From the NCBI RefSeq assembly GCF_018070345.1, contig NZ_JAGPXX010000015.1, forward strand, positions 79,337-143,336: DNA of 64,000 nucleotides. Direction: 5' to 3'. The translations under genes and the position numbers were made by a program. The notes below the pieces were generated by a model. The model was not told the origin of the DNA, ran no database searches, and worked only from the letters and a program-made list of their open reading frames with translations. Position 1 is the stretch's first letter. Each line of letters opens with the position of its first letter. This stretch comes from Streptomyces sp. F63. GTDB taxonomy: Bacteria > Actinomycetota > Actinomycetes > Streptomycetales > Streptomycetaceae. Below are positions 50,654 to 59,835 of this stretch, one piece after another.

Positions 50654-51553
50654 ATGAGTGACGACGTAGAGCCGGGGCAGGTTCGGGTGCGGCTGGACCT
50701 CTCCTATGACGGGAAGGACTTCTCGGGCTGGGCGCGGCAGCGCGGGCGGCGCACGGTGCAGGGGGAGCTGGAGGACGCGCTGCGCGTGGTGATGCGGCTG
50801 CCGTATCCGGTGGAGCTGACCGTGGCGGGCCGTACGGACGCCGGGGTGCACGCGCGGGGCCAGGTCGCCCACGTCGATCTGGCGGAGGAGGTCTGGGCCG
50901 AGCACGGCGAGAAGCTGCTGCGCCGGCTCGCGGGGCGGCTGCCGCACGATGTGCGGGTCCGGCGGGTCGGTGTGGCGCCGCCGCACTTCAACGCCCGTTT
51001 CTCGGCGATCTGGCGGCGTTACGCGTACCGGGTCGGCGACCACCGCGGGGGTGTGGACCCGCTGCGGCGCGGTCATGTGCTGTGGCACGACCGGCCGGTG
51101 GATGTCGACCTGATGAACGAGGCCGCGGCGAAGCTGCTCGGAGAGCACGACTTCGCCGCGTACTGCAAGAAGCGCGAGGGTGCGACCACCATCCGAACGC
51201 TGCTCGACCTGCGCTGGGAGCGGCCCGCCCCCGGCGAGGAGGACGCGGGTCTGGCGGTGGCGACCGTGCGTGCGGACGCCTTCTGCCACAACATGGTGCG
51301 CGCGCTGGTGGGGTCCATGCTGCTGGTCGGTGACGGGCACCGTCCGGTGGGCTTCCCCGCCGAGGTGCTGGCGGGGCGGGTGCGCCACTCGGCCGTCAAC
51401 GTCGTACGGCCGCACGGGCTGACCCTGGAGGAGGTCGGCTACCCGGCGGACGACCAGCTCGCCGCGCGGAACCGCGCGGCCCGCAACAAGCGGACGCTTC
51501 CGGGCGGCGGGAACGGCGGCGGGAACGGCGGCGGGGCCCCGCCGGAGTCCTGA
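50654..51553 (+). CDS. truA: tRNA pseudouridine(38-40) synthase
   Basis: 299 residues. Converts uridines 38-40 of tRNA anticodon stems to pseudouridine. Catalytic Asp in the signature AGRTDAGVHARGQ (about residues 58-70), and ARWRRYAYRV-like and FCHNMVRALVGSMLLVG motifs follow. The C-terminus carries a low-complexity GGGNGGGNGGG tail whose DNA continues as short tandem repeats past the stop. ATG 50654 after GAGGATC. Confidence 0.96.
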   Translation: MSDDVEPGQVRVRLDLSYDGKDFSGWARQRGRRTVQGELEDALRVVMRLPYPVELTVAGRTDAGVHARGQVAHVDLAEEVWAEHGEKLLRRLAGRLPHDVRVRRVGVAPPHFNARFSAIWRRYAYRVGDHRGGVDPLRRGHVLWHDRPVDVDLMNEAAAKLLGEHDFAAYCKKREGATTIRTLLDLRWERPAPGEEDAGLAVATVRADAFCHNMVRALVGSMLLVGDGHRPVGFPAEVLAGRVRHSAVNVVRPHGLTLEEVGYPADDQLAARNRAARNKRTLPGGGNGGGNGGGAPPES

Positions 51554-51799
51554 GGCGGGAGTTCCGAGGCGGGAGTTCCGAGGGGCGGGCGGGGTGCCGG
51601 GCTTTCCGCGGGAGTACCGACGGGTTGGCCGCGCGGGGGCGGCCGGTCCGGGGCGCACGGTCCGGCGCCCATGCCCGGAACCGCCGGCTCACCGTGCCGG
51701 GGCCGCCCGGTGCCGGGGTTCTCCGCCGGGGCTGCGATGAGTTTCCCCGCCCGGGTCGGTCGGTAAGGGTGAACACTCTCGCTCTCCAGGAGGCTTTTC

Positions 51800-52282
51800 A
51801 TGATCACTCACGGCTTCACCACATGCCTGTGGTTCGACGGCAGGGCCGAGGAGGCCGCCCGGTTCTACACCTCCGTCTTCGAGGACGGCCGGATCGGGAA
51901 GGTCAGCCGCTACACCGAGGCCGGTCCCGGGCCGGCCGGCTCGGTGGTCACCGTCGACTTCGAAATCAACGGCCAGAAGTTCGTCGCGCTCAACGGCGGA
52001 CCGGAGTTCAGCTTCACCGAGGCCGTCTCGTTCCAGATCCACTGCGAGAGCCAGGACGAGGTGGACCACTACTGGGCCCGGCTCACCGAGGACGGCGGGG
52101 AGGAGGGCCCCTGCGGCTGGCTCAAGGACAGGTTCGGGCTGTCCTGGCAGGTCGTCCCCACCGTGCTCCTCGACATGGTCTCCGACCCGGACCCGGAGAA
52201 GGCCAAGCGCGCGACAGAGGCGATGCTGGGCATGAAGAAGCTGGACGTCGCGGGGCTCCGCAGAGCGTACGAAGGCGCATAG
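51800..52282 (+). CDS. VOC/PhnB-like family protein
   Basis: 160 residues. Begins MITHGFTTCLWFDGRAEEAA, with RFYTSVFEDGRIG and late CGWLKDRFGLSWQVVP, diagnostic of the PhnB-like (old name 3-demethylubiquinone-9 3-methyltransferase) branch of the vicinal-oxygen-chelate superfamily. Substrate and activity are unknown for this branch; the historical name should not be taken as function. CAGGAGG lies 7 bases before the ATG. Monocistronic, convergent with the LuxR gene. Confidence 0.88.
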   Translation: MITHGFTTCLWFDGRAEEAARFYTSVFEDGRIGKVSRYTEAGPGPAGSVVTVDFEINGQKFVALNGGPEFSFTEAVSFQIHCESQDEVDHYWARLTEDGGEEGPCGWLKDRFGLSWQVVPTVLLDMVSDPDPEKAKRATEAMLGMKKLDVAGLRRAYEGA

Positions 52283-52360
52283 CGGTGCGGGAGACCGGCT
52301 GCGGCCGCGGCGCCGTGGCGCCGCGCCCCTGCCCGTGCCGCCGGACGGGGGATTTTCGCG

Positions 52361-55300
52361 TCAGGCGTGCGGGGAGGCCGGGGGCCACGGGCCGTCCGAC
52401 AGGCCGTACGCGGAACTCAGCCAGGAGCTGAGCTGGGTGCGGGAGCGGATGCCGAGCTTGCGGTAGATCCGGGTCAGCGAGGCCTCGATGGTCTTGACGC
52501 TGAGGAACATCCGCGCCGCCACCTCCTGATTGGTGGCCCCTTCACCGACGAGGACGGCGATGCGTTCCTCGGAGTCCGTGAGCACGGCGAACGCGGCGGT
52601 CCCGGTGCCGGTGCCGTGGCCGGCCGCCACGCCCGCCTCACGGACCGGCGCGGCCGTGCCGCCGACGGGGACGCCCGTCGCGGGCACGCCGAGCGCCGTG
52701 CCGCCGCCCGCGCCCGCCCGGCCGGGCTCCGCCACCGTGCCGTCGACCTGCGCCAGCAGCCGGCTCGCCTGCTCCGTCCACGGCTTCGCGCCGTGACGGG
52801 TGAAGAGGGCCAGCGCCTCGCCGGCGGCCGTACGGGCCGCGGCGGTGCGGCGCCGCCGGCGTTCGATACCGGCGCGGACCAGCAGGCAGTGGCCGCGTTC
52901 CAGCGGCTGGCCCAGTGCCTCGAAGCGGCGCGCGGCCCCGTCGAGCAGCCGTACGGCCGCGTCGGGGTGCCCCTGTGCGGAGAGGAGCGCGGCCTCGGCG
53001 CGGTCCAGTTGCGCCATGACGCCGGCACCGGGCGGAAGGGACCCGGGCGTCTCCCGTGCTCCGGCCGGCCCGGGCGCGCCGGGTGCCGTGGTCGCCGCGG
53101 GGTCCGGGCCGTGCTGCGTACGGGGTGGCGCCGTGCCGCCCCGGGCCCCGTCCTCCGGGCGGGCGGGGCCGCCCGTGCCGCCCGTGCCGCCCGTGCCGTC
53201 CCGGCTGTCCCCGCCGTCCTGCCGCCCGCCGAGCTCCCCGGCGATCGCCTCTCGCGCCGCGGCGATGATCTCCGCCGCCTCCCCGTGGCGTCCGAGGGCC
53301 GTCAGCCCGGCCGCCAGGTCGCCGTGCCAGCGGAGCACCAGAGGCGCCGACACGCCCTGTTCGCGCTCCAGGTCGCGGATGCGGAGCAGGGCCTCGACGC
53401 CGCGCCGGACGTCCCCGGTGCGCAGCCGGGCCTGGCCCAGCACGTGCAGGTGCCGTCCCAGGAAGATGGAGTCGCGTTCCTGTTCGGAAGCGCGCACACC
53501 GCGTTCCGCGTAGGCGACGGCCCGCTGGACGCTGCCGCCCGCCAGTTCCGCGACGGCGGCGTTGTACCAGGCGGGGCCGGGACTGAGCGCGGCGTCCTCG
53601 GCGATGCGGACCGCGCGGTCGGCGAAGTGCAGCGCGTCCGCGCACCGGCCGAGCCGGGCCGAGACCTCGGAGAGGCTCCGCAGCACCTCCATGACCTCCT
53701 CGCCGTGGCCGCGTTCGGTGAGGGCCAGCATGCGCAGCAGGTCCTGCCGGGCCTCCTCCAGCCGGTCGTCGAAGACGGCGAAGCGGGCGGCGTGGAAGCG
53801 CGGCGCCATGTGCAGTCGGCCGTCGACGGCGGGCTGTGGCAGGGCCAGGGCGGCGTCCATGAGCGCCCGGTGGTCGGGGCGGCTCATGACGCGGGCGGCG
53901 ACGGCCCGGATGCAGAGCGCCATGGCCTCGGTGTCGGTGTCCCCGGTGGCGCGGGCGAGGTCGGCGGCCCGCCCGGCCTCCTCCGAGCCGGGGCCGGGAC
54001 GGCCGTCCACCAGTGCGGCCCACGAGAGCCGCAGCCGGAGCGGCGCCAGCAGGGACGGGTCGTCGCCCGCGTCGACGAGGGCGGCGGCGAACACCTCGTC
54101 GCGTTCGGCGAGCGCCTGCCCGGACAGGTCGATCAGCGCCAGCCGGACCCGTACCCGCTGGCCGCGGTGCGCGTCCGCGGCGAGTACGGCGTCGGCCGCG
54201 CGGTGCACGATGCCGGGGAGGCCCGCCGCCGCGCCGACCTCCGCGGCGGCCACCAGCCACTCCAGGCGCTCGGCCTCGAACTCGTACGGCGTGCGGTCGG
54301 CGGCCAGCAGGTACAGCTCGGCGGCCAGCCGGTGCGAGCCCTGGCGGCGGGCCGCCTCGGCCGCCGTCACCAGGGAGCGGGCCACCTCGGCGTCGGGGTC
54401 GGCCGAGGCGAGGGCGCGGTGCCGGACGCGGCCCGCCGCGTCGGTGACGACCCGGGCGAGCGCGGTGTGCGTGGCGGCCCGGTGCGCGGCGGACGCGGAC
54501 TCCGCCAGGACGGTGCCGACCGCCGGCGGAGTGAACCGCAGCGTGCCGCTCTCGTCGACGAGCAGCCCGGCCTCGACGGCGCGCCGGATGTCCCGCTCGG
54601 CGTCCGCGCGGCCCGCCCGCAGCAGCAGTTCGGCGGTGGGATGCGCGGCGAGCGCGGCGACCAGCAGCGTTTCCCGGGTCCGGGACGGCAGCGCGGCGAC
54701 CCGCTCGCTGATGAGGGCGTGCACATGGCGGGGGAGCGGGACGGGACGGCCGTGCCGGGGGAGGCGGTCGGTGAACGCCCCGCCCAGTGCCAGGGCCAGA
54801 TACGGGTTGCCGCCGGATTCGGCGTGCACGGTGTTCGCGACCCGGGCCGGCAGGCCGTACTGGTCCAGGAGTTCCGCCAGCTCGTCCGGTGCGAGCGGGG
54901 GGACGGTGATCTCGGTGGTCCCGGGCGGCACGGGCCAGGGGGCCGGACGCACCCGGCCGTGCCCCGGGGCCGGGCCCGTGCCCGCACCGGGGGCCGGATC
55001 GGGGACGGGATCGGGGGTGGGACCGCCGGGCGGGGCGGCGTCCACGGCCCGCTCCGGCCGCTGTCCGGCCAGCAGGGTGCGGACCGCGCCGCCGGTCAGC
55101 CGGCGCGCCGCGTAGGCGAGGGTGTCGGCGGAAGCCGTGTCCAGCCACTCCGCGTCGTCCAGCAGCAGCAGCACCGGTCCCGCCTCCGCGCAGCGGGCGA
55201 GCAGCGTCTGCCACGCGAGCCGGCAGGCGAACTGCGCACGGCTCCCCGTGACGGCGGGACGGTCGCGCAGCAGCACCCCGTCCATGGCGGCGCGCTGCGG

Positions 55301-55603
55301 GCCCGGCAGCGCGTCCAGCCATGCGGCGGGCACCTGGCTCAGCAGCTCGGCGAGGGCCGCGTACGGGATCCAGCGCTCGGTCTCTGCACCGGCGGCGCGC
55401 AGCACCAGTTCGCCGCGCGCGGCGGCGGCCGCGCCGGCGGCTTCCAGCAGGGCGGTCTTGCCGATGCCGCTCGGGCCGGTCAGGACGACGCTGCCGCCCG
55501 CGGCGATGCGGGATTCCACTGAGGCGAGGAGGGCCGCCCGGCCCACCAGGCGGGGAGCGGACCGGAAGGCGGCTGCGGCCGGAGCGGCCGGGATGCCTGC
55601 GAT
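52361..55603 (-). CDS. Large LuxR-family (LAL) ATPase transcriptional regulator; start uncertain
   Basis: About 1080 residues. N-terminal AAA/NB-ARC-like ATPase with Walker A GPSGIGKT (about residue 50) and Walker B LLLLDDAEWLD; a long TPR-like Ala/Arg-rich middle; C-terminal LuxR helix-turn-helix (LTDSEERIAVLVGEGATNQE, FLSVKTIEASLTRIYRKLGI). Such proteins are ATP-dependent activators of carbon or secondary-metabolite genes in streptomycetes. The start is a problem. The first usable canonical codon at the domain is a GTG at 55546 (LVGR) without a ribosome-binding site. A well-spaced GGGAGG lies before an ATC at 55603. An ATG at 56002 would add 133 residues of low-complexity Pro/Arg sequence. 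I list the ATC position as the best 5' limit. Monocistronic; target unknown. Confidence 0.8.
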   Translation of the reverse strand: MAGIPAAPAAAAFRSAPRLVGRAALLASVESRIAAGGSVVLTGPSGIGKTALLEAAGAAAAARGELVLRAAGAETERWIPYAALAELLSQVPAAWLDALPGPQRAAMDGVLLRDRPAVTGSRAQFACRLAWQTLLARCAEAGPVLLLLDDAEWLDTASADTLAYAARRLTGGAVRTLLAGQRPERAVDAAPPGGPTPDPVPDPAPGAGTGPAPGHGRVRPAPWPVPPGTTEITVPPLAPDELAELLDQYGLPARVANTVHAESGGNPYLALALGGAFTDRLPRHGRPVPLPRHVHALISERVAALPSRTRETLLVAALAAHPTAELLLRAGRADAERDIRRAVEAGLLVDESGTLRFTPPAVGTVLAESASAAHRAATHTALARVVTDAAGRVRHRALASADPDAEVARSLVTAAEAARRQGSHRLAAELYLLAADRTPYEFEAERLEWLVAAAEVGAAAGLPGIVHRAADAVLAADAHRGQRVRVRLALIDLSGQALAERDEVFAAALVDAGDDPSLLAPLRLRLSWAALVDGRPGPGSEEAGRAADLARATGDTDTEAMALCIRAVAARVMSRPDHRALMDAALALPQPAVDGRLHMAPRFHAARFAVFDDRLEEARQDLLRMLALTERGHGEEVMEVLRSLSEVSARLGRCADALHFADRAVRIAEDAALSPGPAWYNAAVAELAGGSVQRAVAYAERGVRASEQERDSIFLGRHLHVLGQARLRTGDVRRGVEALLRIRDLEREQGVSAPLVLRWHGDLAAGLTALGRHGEAAEIIAAAREAIAGELGGRQDGGDSRDGTGGTGGTGGPARPEDGARGGTAPPRTQHGPDPAATTAPGAPGPAGARETPGSLPPGAGVMAQLDRAEAALLSAQGHPDAAVRLLDGAARRFEALGQPLERGHCLLVRAGIERRRRRTAAARTAAGEALALFTRHGAKPWTEQASRLLAQVDGTVAEPGRAGAGGGTALGVPATGVPVGGTAAPVREAGVAAGHGTGTGTAAFAVLTDSEERIAVLVGEGATNQEVAARMFLSVKTIEASLTRIYRKLGIRSRTQLSSWLSSAYGLSDGPWPPASPHA

Positions 55604-55619
55604 GGTGTCCTCCCGGCTC

Positions 55620-56193
55620 GGAGCGGGACGGGACGGGGTGTTTCGGGATGACGCGCCGACCTTAACCAGCCCGGTGCGCGAGCGGCAATGGCCCGGCCGC
55701 TTTTGCCGGGAAGCCGGCCGTACCGGATCGGGCCTGATCGGACCGGTCGCGGCCGGTACGGGGAAGCGAGGAGGGACGGGACGCGGGGCGAGGGGCGGGT
55801 GAGCCGGGGGACCGGGTGGTGGAGGAGTTCCGGCCGCGGGCCACGGGCCGGGACCGGGGGAGCCGGCGGACGGCCGGACGGAATCGGGCGGCCGGAGGGA
55901 GCCGGCGGGAACCGCGGGGCCGGATCGTTCGGAGCCGGCGCGGGCCGAGCGCGGGCGCGCGCCCGGGCGCGCGCCCGGGCCCGGGGAGTCCCGGCCCGCC
56001 ATGGGGAGGGGACGGGCTCGTCCGGAACGGTGGATCCGGGCCCGTCCGGACCGCCGGTTCGGAGGGCCGCCCGGAACCCGCCGCTCCGGGCCGTCCGGAG
56101 CGCCGGCCCGGACCGCCGGGCACCGCAGGCCGCCCCGGACCGCCGCTCCGGGCCGCCGGCCTGAAGCGCCGGCCGGAGCCGCCCGTGCGCCGG
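55620..56193. other. GC-rich non-coding gap
   Basis: Upstream of the LuxR gene. The only AT-richer patch (GGTTAAGGT on the minus strand near 55670) may hold the LuxR promoter. The remainder is very GC-rich with short repeats, including GCGCGCGCCCGG in tandem around 55957-55980. No gene is supported. Confidence 0.5.
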
Positions 56194-57033
56194 TCAGCCG
56201 GCCTGGGCCGTGGCCGCCTTCGCCGCCTGGGCCTCGCCCCGGTTGACGATGCTGTTGAACGTGTAGTCGGCGACGTCCTTGCCGGCTTGCCGAGCCCGGG
56301 TGTCGGCCGTGGTGACGTCCTTGCCAGAGGTGTAGCCGGCGACGGTGAAGTAGGCGTAGCGGCCGATGGAGTTGGCCGTCAGCCGGCAGGCGGTGGCGCG
56401 GCAGAAGACGGGCACCCCGTCGCCGGGCAGCGACCGGATGTTGCCGCTCGCGTCCTCCTTGGCCTTCGCCGCCTGGGCCTCGGTGCCGAAGACGGCGACG
56501 CCGACGGTGACCGCGACGCCGTCCCGCTCGTACGTGGCGCGGATGACCTGGTCGCAGCCGTTTTCCGTGAGCGCGGGGGCCAACCGGCCGGAGGCGGCGG
56601 AAGCGCAGTTGGTGACGGAGTCGGTGGCGCCCTTGCCGTAGGCCCGGCTGGCCATGGTCATCCGGGTGTCCGGGAACAGCGTGGTCGCGGTGAGCGGTGC
56701 CGTGTCCTTGTCGGCGTCCGAGATGAAGTCGCGCGGGTCCGGCGGAGGTGGTGGACTGACCTCCGAGAACGACGGTTCGGGCTGCTGTGGCTCGCTGGGC
56801 AGCGTCTCCGGTGCGGGAAGACCCTGCTGTCTGCCCTCGGCGTTGCCCCCGTTGACGACACCGAGGGCCACGATGGTGCCGACAATGGCCGTGGCGGCGG
56901 CCCCACCGCCGATCAGCAGCAGCTTGCGGCGGCGGTTGCGGGCGGCGGTCCGGTCCGCCATGGCGCCCCAGTCGGGCGTCGAAGAATCGAAGGAACCCCC
57001 GGGCCCCGAAAAGTCCCTGTGCCCAAAGCTCAT
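56194..57033 (-). CDS. Membrane-anchored hypothetical protein with extracytoplasmic domain
   Basis: 279 residues. Cytoplasmic N-terminus (MSFGHRDFSGPGG...ARNRRRK), one membrane anchor (KLLLIGGGAAATAIVGTIVA), a Pro/Glu-rich linker (PAPETLPSEPQQPEPSF) and an extracytoplasmic domain of about 160 residues with three or four Cys (TNCASAASGRLAPALTENGC, VFCRATACRLTANSI) likely forming disulfides. I recognise no named family; the layout resembles common actinobacterial membrane-bound hypothetical proteins. The start at 57033 (AGGA about 8 bases upstream) is preferred; ATGs at 57042 and 57081 are alternatives. Monocistronic. Confidence 0.75.
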   Translation of the reverse strand: MSFGHRDFSGPGGSFDSSTPDWGAMADRTAARNRRRKLLLIGGGAAATAIVGTIVALGVVNGGNAEGRQQGLPAPETLPSEPQQPEPSFSEVSPPPPPDPRDFISDADKDTAPLTATTLFPDTRMTMASRAYGKGATDSVTNCASAASGRLAPALTENGCDQVIRATYERDGVAVTVGVAVFGTEAQAAKAKEDASGNIRSLPGDGVPVFCRATACRLTANSIGRYAYFTVAGYTSGKDVTTADTRARQAGKDVADYTFNSIVNRGEAQAAKAATAQAG

Positions 57034-57611
57034 GCGCTGCATCCTAAACCGGTTGGTGCACGCGGTGCCGTCTTGTGGCAACGCCCGCGTCGGGCGTGGG
57101 GAAGTGGCGCACGCCGGTTTTCCCTGCCGGACGGCGGACTTCTGCTGGTCGACGCCTCTTTCCGGGTCCGTGAGGGCCGGCCGGTGGCATGCGCCGGGGC
57201 CGGCGGCGCGGGGCAGGACGACTCGACGGAAACCGACCGGCGGTCAAGTCGAGCCGCGTGGCGGTCCGCTGACGATCAGGGGCGGCCCGGGGACGGTGCC
57301 GCGGTTCGCCGGCTCGGTGCGGAACGAGCGTGCGGTGCGCGGCCTGTCGCGTGCCCGTCGGCATCCGCACGGCGGCGCGGGCGGGTGAGGAGGCGGAGCA
57401 CGCCGTCATGACGGCGGTCGACGAGCTGGCGCGGCCCGCCGACGCGCAGGCGCTCCGTGCCCGGGCGGCGAGCGGAGATCCGCGGCCACGGGGCCGGGAC
57501 CCGCGGGCGTTCCCGCCCGAGCGCCGGGGCCGGGCTCTTCGGGCCGCGTCCTCCCGCGCGGCCGTCCTCCCGCGGCCGTCCGTCCGCGCGGCCGGTCACC
57601 CGCGCGGCCGG
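57034..57611. other. Gap without a supported gene
   Basis: 578 bases. An ATG at 57409 opens a rightward frame (MTAVDELARPADAQALRARA), but GGAGG is too far upstream and the frame dissolves into Arg/Pro-rich sequence antisense to the EamA gene. It could be the remnant of a gene start; I see nothing else. Confidence 0.4.
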
Positions 57612-58583
57612 TCACCCGCCGTGGGGCTCGGCCGGGGCCGGCCCGGCCGGCGTCTTCCGGCGGCGGCCCGCGGGAATGGCCCCGAGGGCGCGGCCGTTCA
57701 CCGGCCTCCGGCTCTCGGCCTCGGCCTCGCCCCCGCCCCCGCCCGTGCCCGGTCTCCGCACCCGCGCCCCCACCACCGTGCCGGCGCTCGCCGCGACGAC
57801 GCAGCCGAGCGCCAGCCACTGCACCGCGGCCAGGTGTTCGGAGAGCAGGACCGCCCCCGCGAGCCCCGCGCACACCGGTTCGAGGCTCTGCAGCACCCCC
57901 ACCGTTCGGGGCGGGATGTGGCGCAGCGCGGCCAGCTCCAGCGAGTACGGCAGCGCGGTGGCGAAGACGGCGACCAGCGCGCCGATGGCCAGGGTCCGCG
58001 CCTCCAGCAGCGCGGTCCCGCTCTCGGCCGCGCCGAACGGCACGGTGAGCACCGCCGACCAGGCGACGGCCAGGGCCAGGGGCGCGCCGTCGGCGGACCG
58101 GGCCCCGGCCCGCCTGCTGAGCAGCAGGTAACCGGCCATGGAGGCGCCCGACGCCAGGGCGAGCAGCACCCCGGGCAGCGGGGACCGCCCCTCGCCGGGC
58201 AGGTGGAAGAGCCAGACGCCGAGCCCCGCCAGGACGGCCGGCGCGAGGTCGGCCGTCCGGCGCGAGGACAGCAGCGCCAGCGTGACCGGGCCGATGAGCT
58301 GCAGGGCCGAGGCCGTCCCGAGCGGCAGGTACCGCAGCGCGGGATAGACGAGGTTCATGCCGGCGACGGCCGTGCCGAGGCCCAGGACCAGGAGCGCGTC
58401 CGCCCGGGTGCGCGGCAGCGCGGGCCGGTGGAGGAGCAGGAGCAGCAGGGCGGCCAGCCCGAGCCGCAGGGCCACGACCCCCATCGGGCCCACCGAGCCG
58501 AACAGCTGCTTCCCCGCGGCCAGACCGAAGTGGACGCTGAGCATGCTGCCCAGCACCAGCAGGGGGGCGGTGGACTCCCTCAT
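57612..58583 (-). CDS. EamA/DMT-family metabolite exporter
   Basis: 323 residues with about ten membrane segments in two EamA repeats (RLGLAALLLLLLHRPALPRT, MNLVYPALRYLPLGTASALQ; second repeat ALPYSLELAALRHIPPRTVG, LEPVCAGLAGAVLLSEHLAA). The conserved TASALQLIGPV and LEPV-G stretches match the RhtA/YdcZ type of amino-acid or metabolite exporters. A 60-residue Arg/Gly/Pro-rich C-terminal tail is cytoplasmic. Divergent from the adjacent LysR gene across 74 bases, which suggests that LysR controls it. Substrate unknown. Confidence 0.88.
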   Translation of the reverse strand: MRESTAPLLVLGSMLSVHFGLAAGKQLFGSVGPMGVVALRLGLAALLLLLLHRPALPRTRADALLVLGLGTAVAGMNLVYPALRYLPLGTASALQLIGPVTLALLSSRRTADLAPAVLAGLGVWLFHLPGEGRSPLPGVLLALASGASMAGYLLLSRRAGARSADGAPLALAVAWSAVLTVPFGAAESGTALLEARTLAIGALVAVFATALPYSLELAALRHIPPRTVGVLQSLEPVCAGLAGAVLLSEHLAAVQWLALGCVVAASAGTVVGARVRRPGTGGGGGEAEAESRRPVNGRALGAIPAGRRRKTPAGPAPAEPHGG

Positions 58584-58657
58584 CCCCCAAGGCTCCGGCG
58601 CCCCAACTGTGCACGTCCATCGAACGGTTTGGCTCGAATTCCTTTAGCATTTGCTGC

Positions 58658-59599
58658 ATGGTCGATTTACGGAGGCTCCGCGTCCTGCGCGCGCTGGCCG
58701 AGCACGGCACGGTCACGGAGACCGCGGCGGTGCTCCACCTCACCCCTTCCGCCGTCTCCCAGCAGCTGCGGCAGCTCGCCCGGGAGCTCGGTGTCGAACT
58801 GCTCCGGCCCGAGGGACGCGGTGTACGGCTCACACCGTCCGCGCGGATCCTGCTGCGGCACGCCGAGACGCTGCACACCCAGTGGGAGGCGGCCCGGGCC
58901 GAACTCGCCGCCGGGGAAGAGGAGATCGCCGGCGTCCTCCGGGTCTGCGGGGTCTCCTCGGCCCTCGCGGCGCTCGCCGCCCCGGCCGTCACGGCGCTGT
59001 GCGCCGCGCATCCGGGGCTGGCCGCCGAGGTGCGGGAGGAGGAGAGCGGTGACTGCTTCCGGCTGCTGCTCACCGGTGAGACCGATCTGGTGCTCGTGCT
59101 GCCCGGGCCCGCGGTGCCGCCGGTGCCCGACTCCCGGTTCGAGCAGTTCCCGCTGCTGGACGACCGCCAGGACCTGCTGGTGCCGGAGGGCCACCGGCTG
59201 GCCCGGCCCGGCGGGGTGGCGCTGGCCGAGGCGGCGGCCGAGCCGTGGATCGTCAAGCGGCACGACAACGACACCTTCGGACTGCTGTCCGCGGCCTGTG
59301 CCGCCGCCGGTTTCACACCGCGGGTGGCGCACCAGGCCAAGGAGTGGTTCGCGGTGTCCGCGCTGGTGGCCGAGGGACTGGGGGTGTGCCTGCTGCCCCG
59401 GCTGGTGCCACTGCCGGCCCCGCACGCGGTGGTCCGGGTCCCGCTGACCGGGGAGCCGGTCCCGTACCGGCGGATCCTCGCGGGGACGCGGCGGGGCGGG
59501 GCGGGGCATCCGGCCGTCGCCGCCGGGCTCGACGCGCTCCGCGGGGCCGCGGCGGCGCGGACGGGTGCGGCCCCGGCCGGGGGGCGGGAGGCGTTTTGA
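58658..59599 (+). CDS. LysR-family transcriptional regulator
   Basis: 313 residues. N-terminal winged HTH (residues 1-60: LRRLRVLRALAEHGTVTETA, LTPSAVSQQLRQLARELGVE) and a periplasmic-binding-like effector domain (about 90-295; DLVLVLPGPAVP, AEGLGVCLLPRLVPLPA). It reads divergently from the EamA exporter, the classic regulator/target arrangement. The TGA stop overlaps the -35 of the rplM promoter (see below). Effector unknown. Confidence 0.9.
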   Translation: MVDLRRLRVLRALAEHGTVTETAAVLHLTPSAVSQQLRQLARELGVELLRPEGRGVRLTPSARILLRHAETLHTQWEAARAELAAGEEEIAGVLRVCGVSSALAALAAPAVTALCAAHPGLAAEVREEESGDCFRLLLTGETDLVLVLPGPAVPPVPDSRFEQFPLLDDRQDLLVPEGHRLARPGGVALAEAAAEPWIVKRHDNDTFGLLSAACAAAGFTPRVAHQAKEWFAVSALVAEGLGVCLLPRLVPLPAPHAVVRVPLTGEPVPYRRILAGTRRGGAGHPAVAAGLDALRGAAAARTGAAPAGGREAF

Positions 59600-59625
59600 C
59601 CGGCGCGGGGGCAGGCCGGTATTCT
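59596..59625 (+). promoter_or_regulatory. rplM-rpsI promoter overlapping the LysR stop codon
   Basis: TTGACC at 59596-59601 and TATTCT at 59620-59625 with an 18-base spacer, a strong principal-sigma match. The TGA of the LysR gene is bases 59597-59599, inside the -35. The rplM leader is about 205 bases and contains a TCACCCG/CGGGTGA stem near 59720-59757 that could be a control structure. Confidence 0.65.
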
Positions 59626-59835
59626 GCGGGTTCGTTATGCGTATTGGCTTGCTCTATCTCACGTGAGGGGGCCTTACGCCGGTCCACCGGACCGAACACC
59701 AGCGGCAGGCACGGGCTGCGTCACCCGTGGCGCCAGGGCTGTCGTGATCGTCCGGGTGACCTTGTCAGGACCTTTCCCCACGGCCCTCGCGGGCGGGGGG
59801 AGACCCCATCACTGCAGAAGCGAAGGCTAACGACC

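Noticed and set aside
53150..53210. GTGCCGCCC tandem repeats as a regulatory repeat
   Set aside because: They lie in the coding sequence of the LuxR regulator and encode a Gly/Thr-rich linker; simple low-complexity coding DNA.
55604..56002. 133-residue N-terminal extension of the LuxR regulator from the ATG at 56002
   Set aside because: Low-complexity Pro/Arg/Gly sequence, no ribosome-binding site, and it runs through the probable promoter region.
57409..57611. Short rightward gene beginning MTAVDELARPADAQ
   Set aside because: Ribosome-binding site too far away, no family match, and the frame merges with the antisense of the EamA gene.
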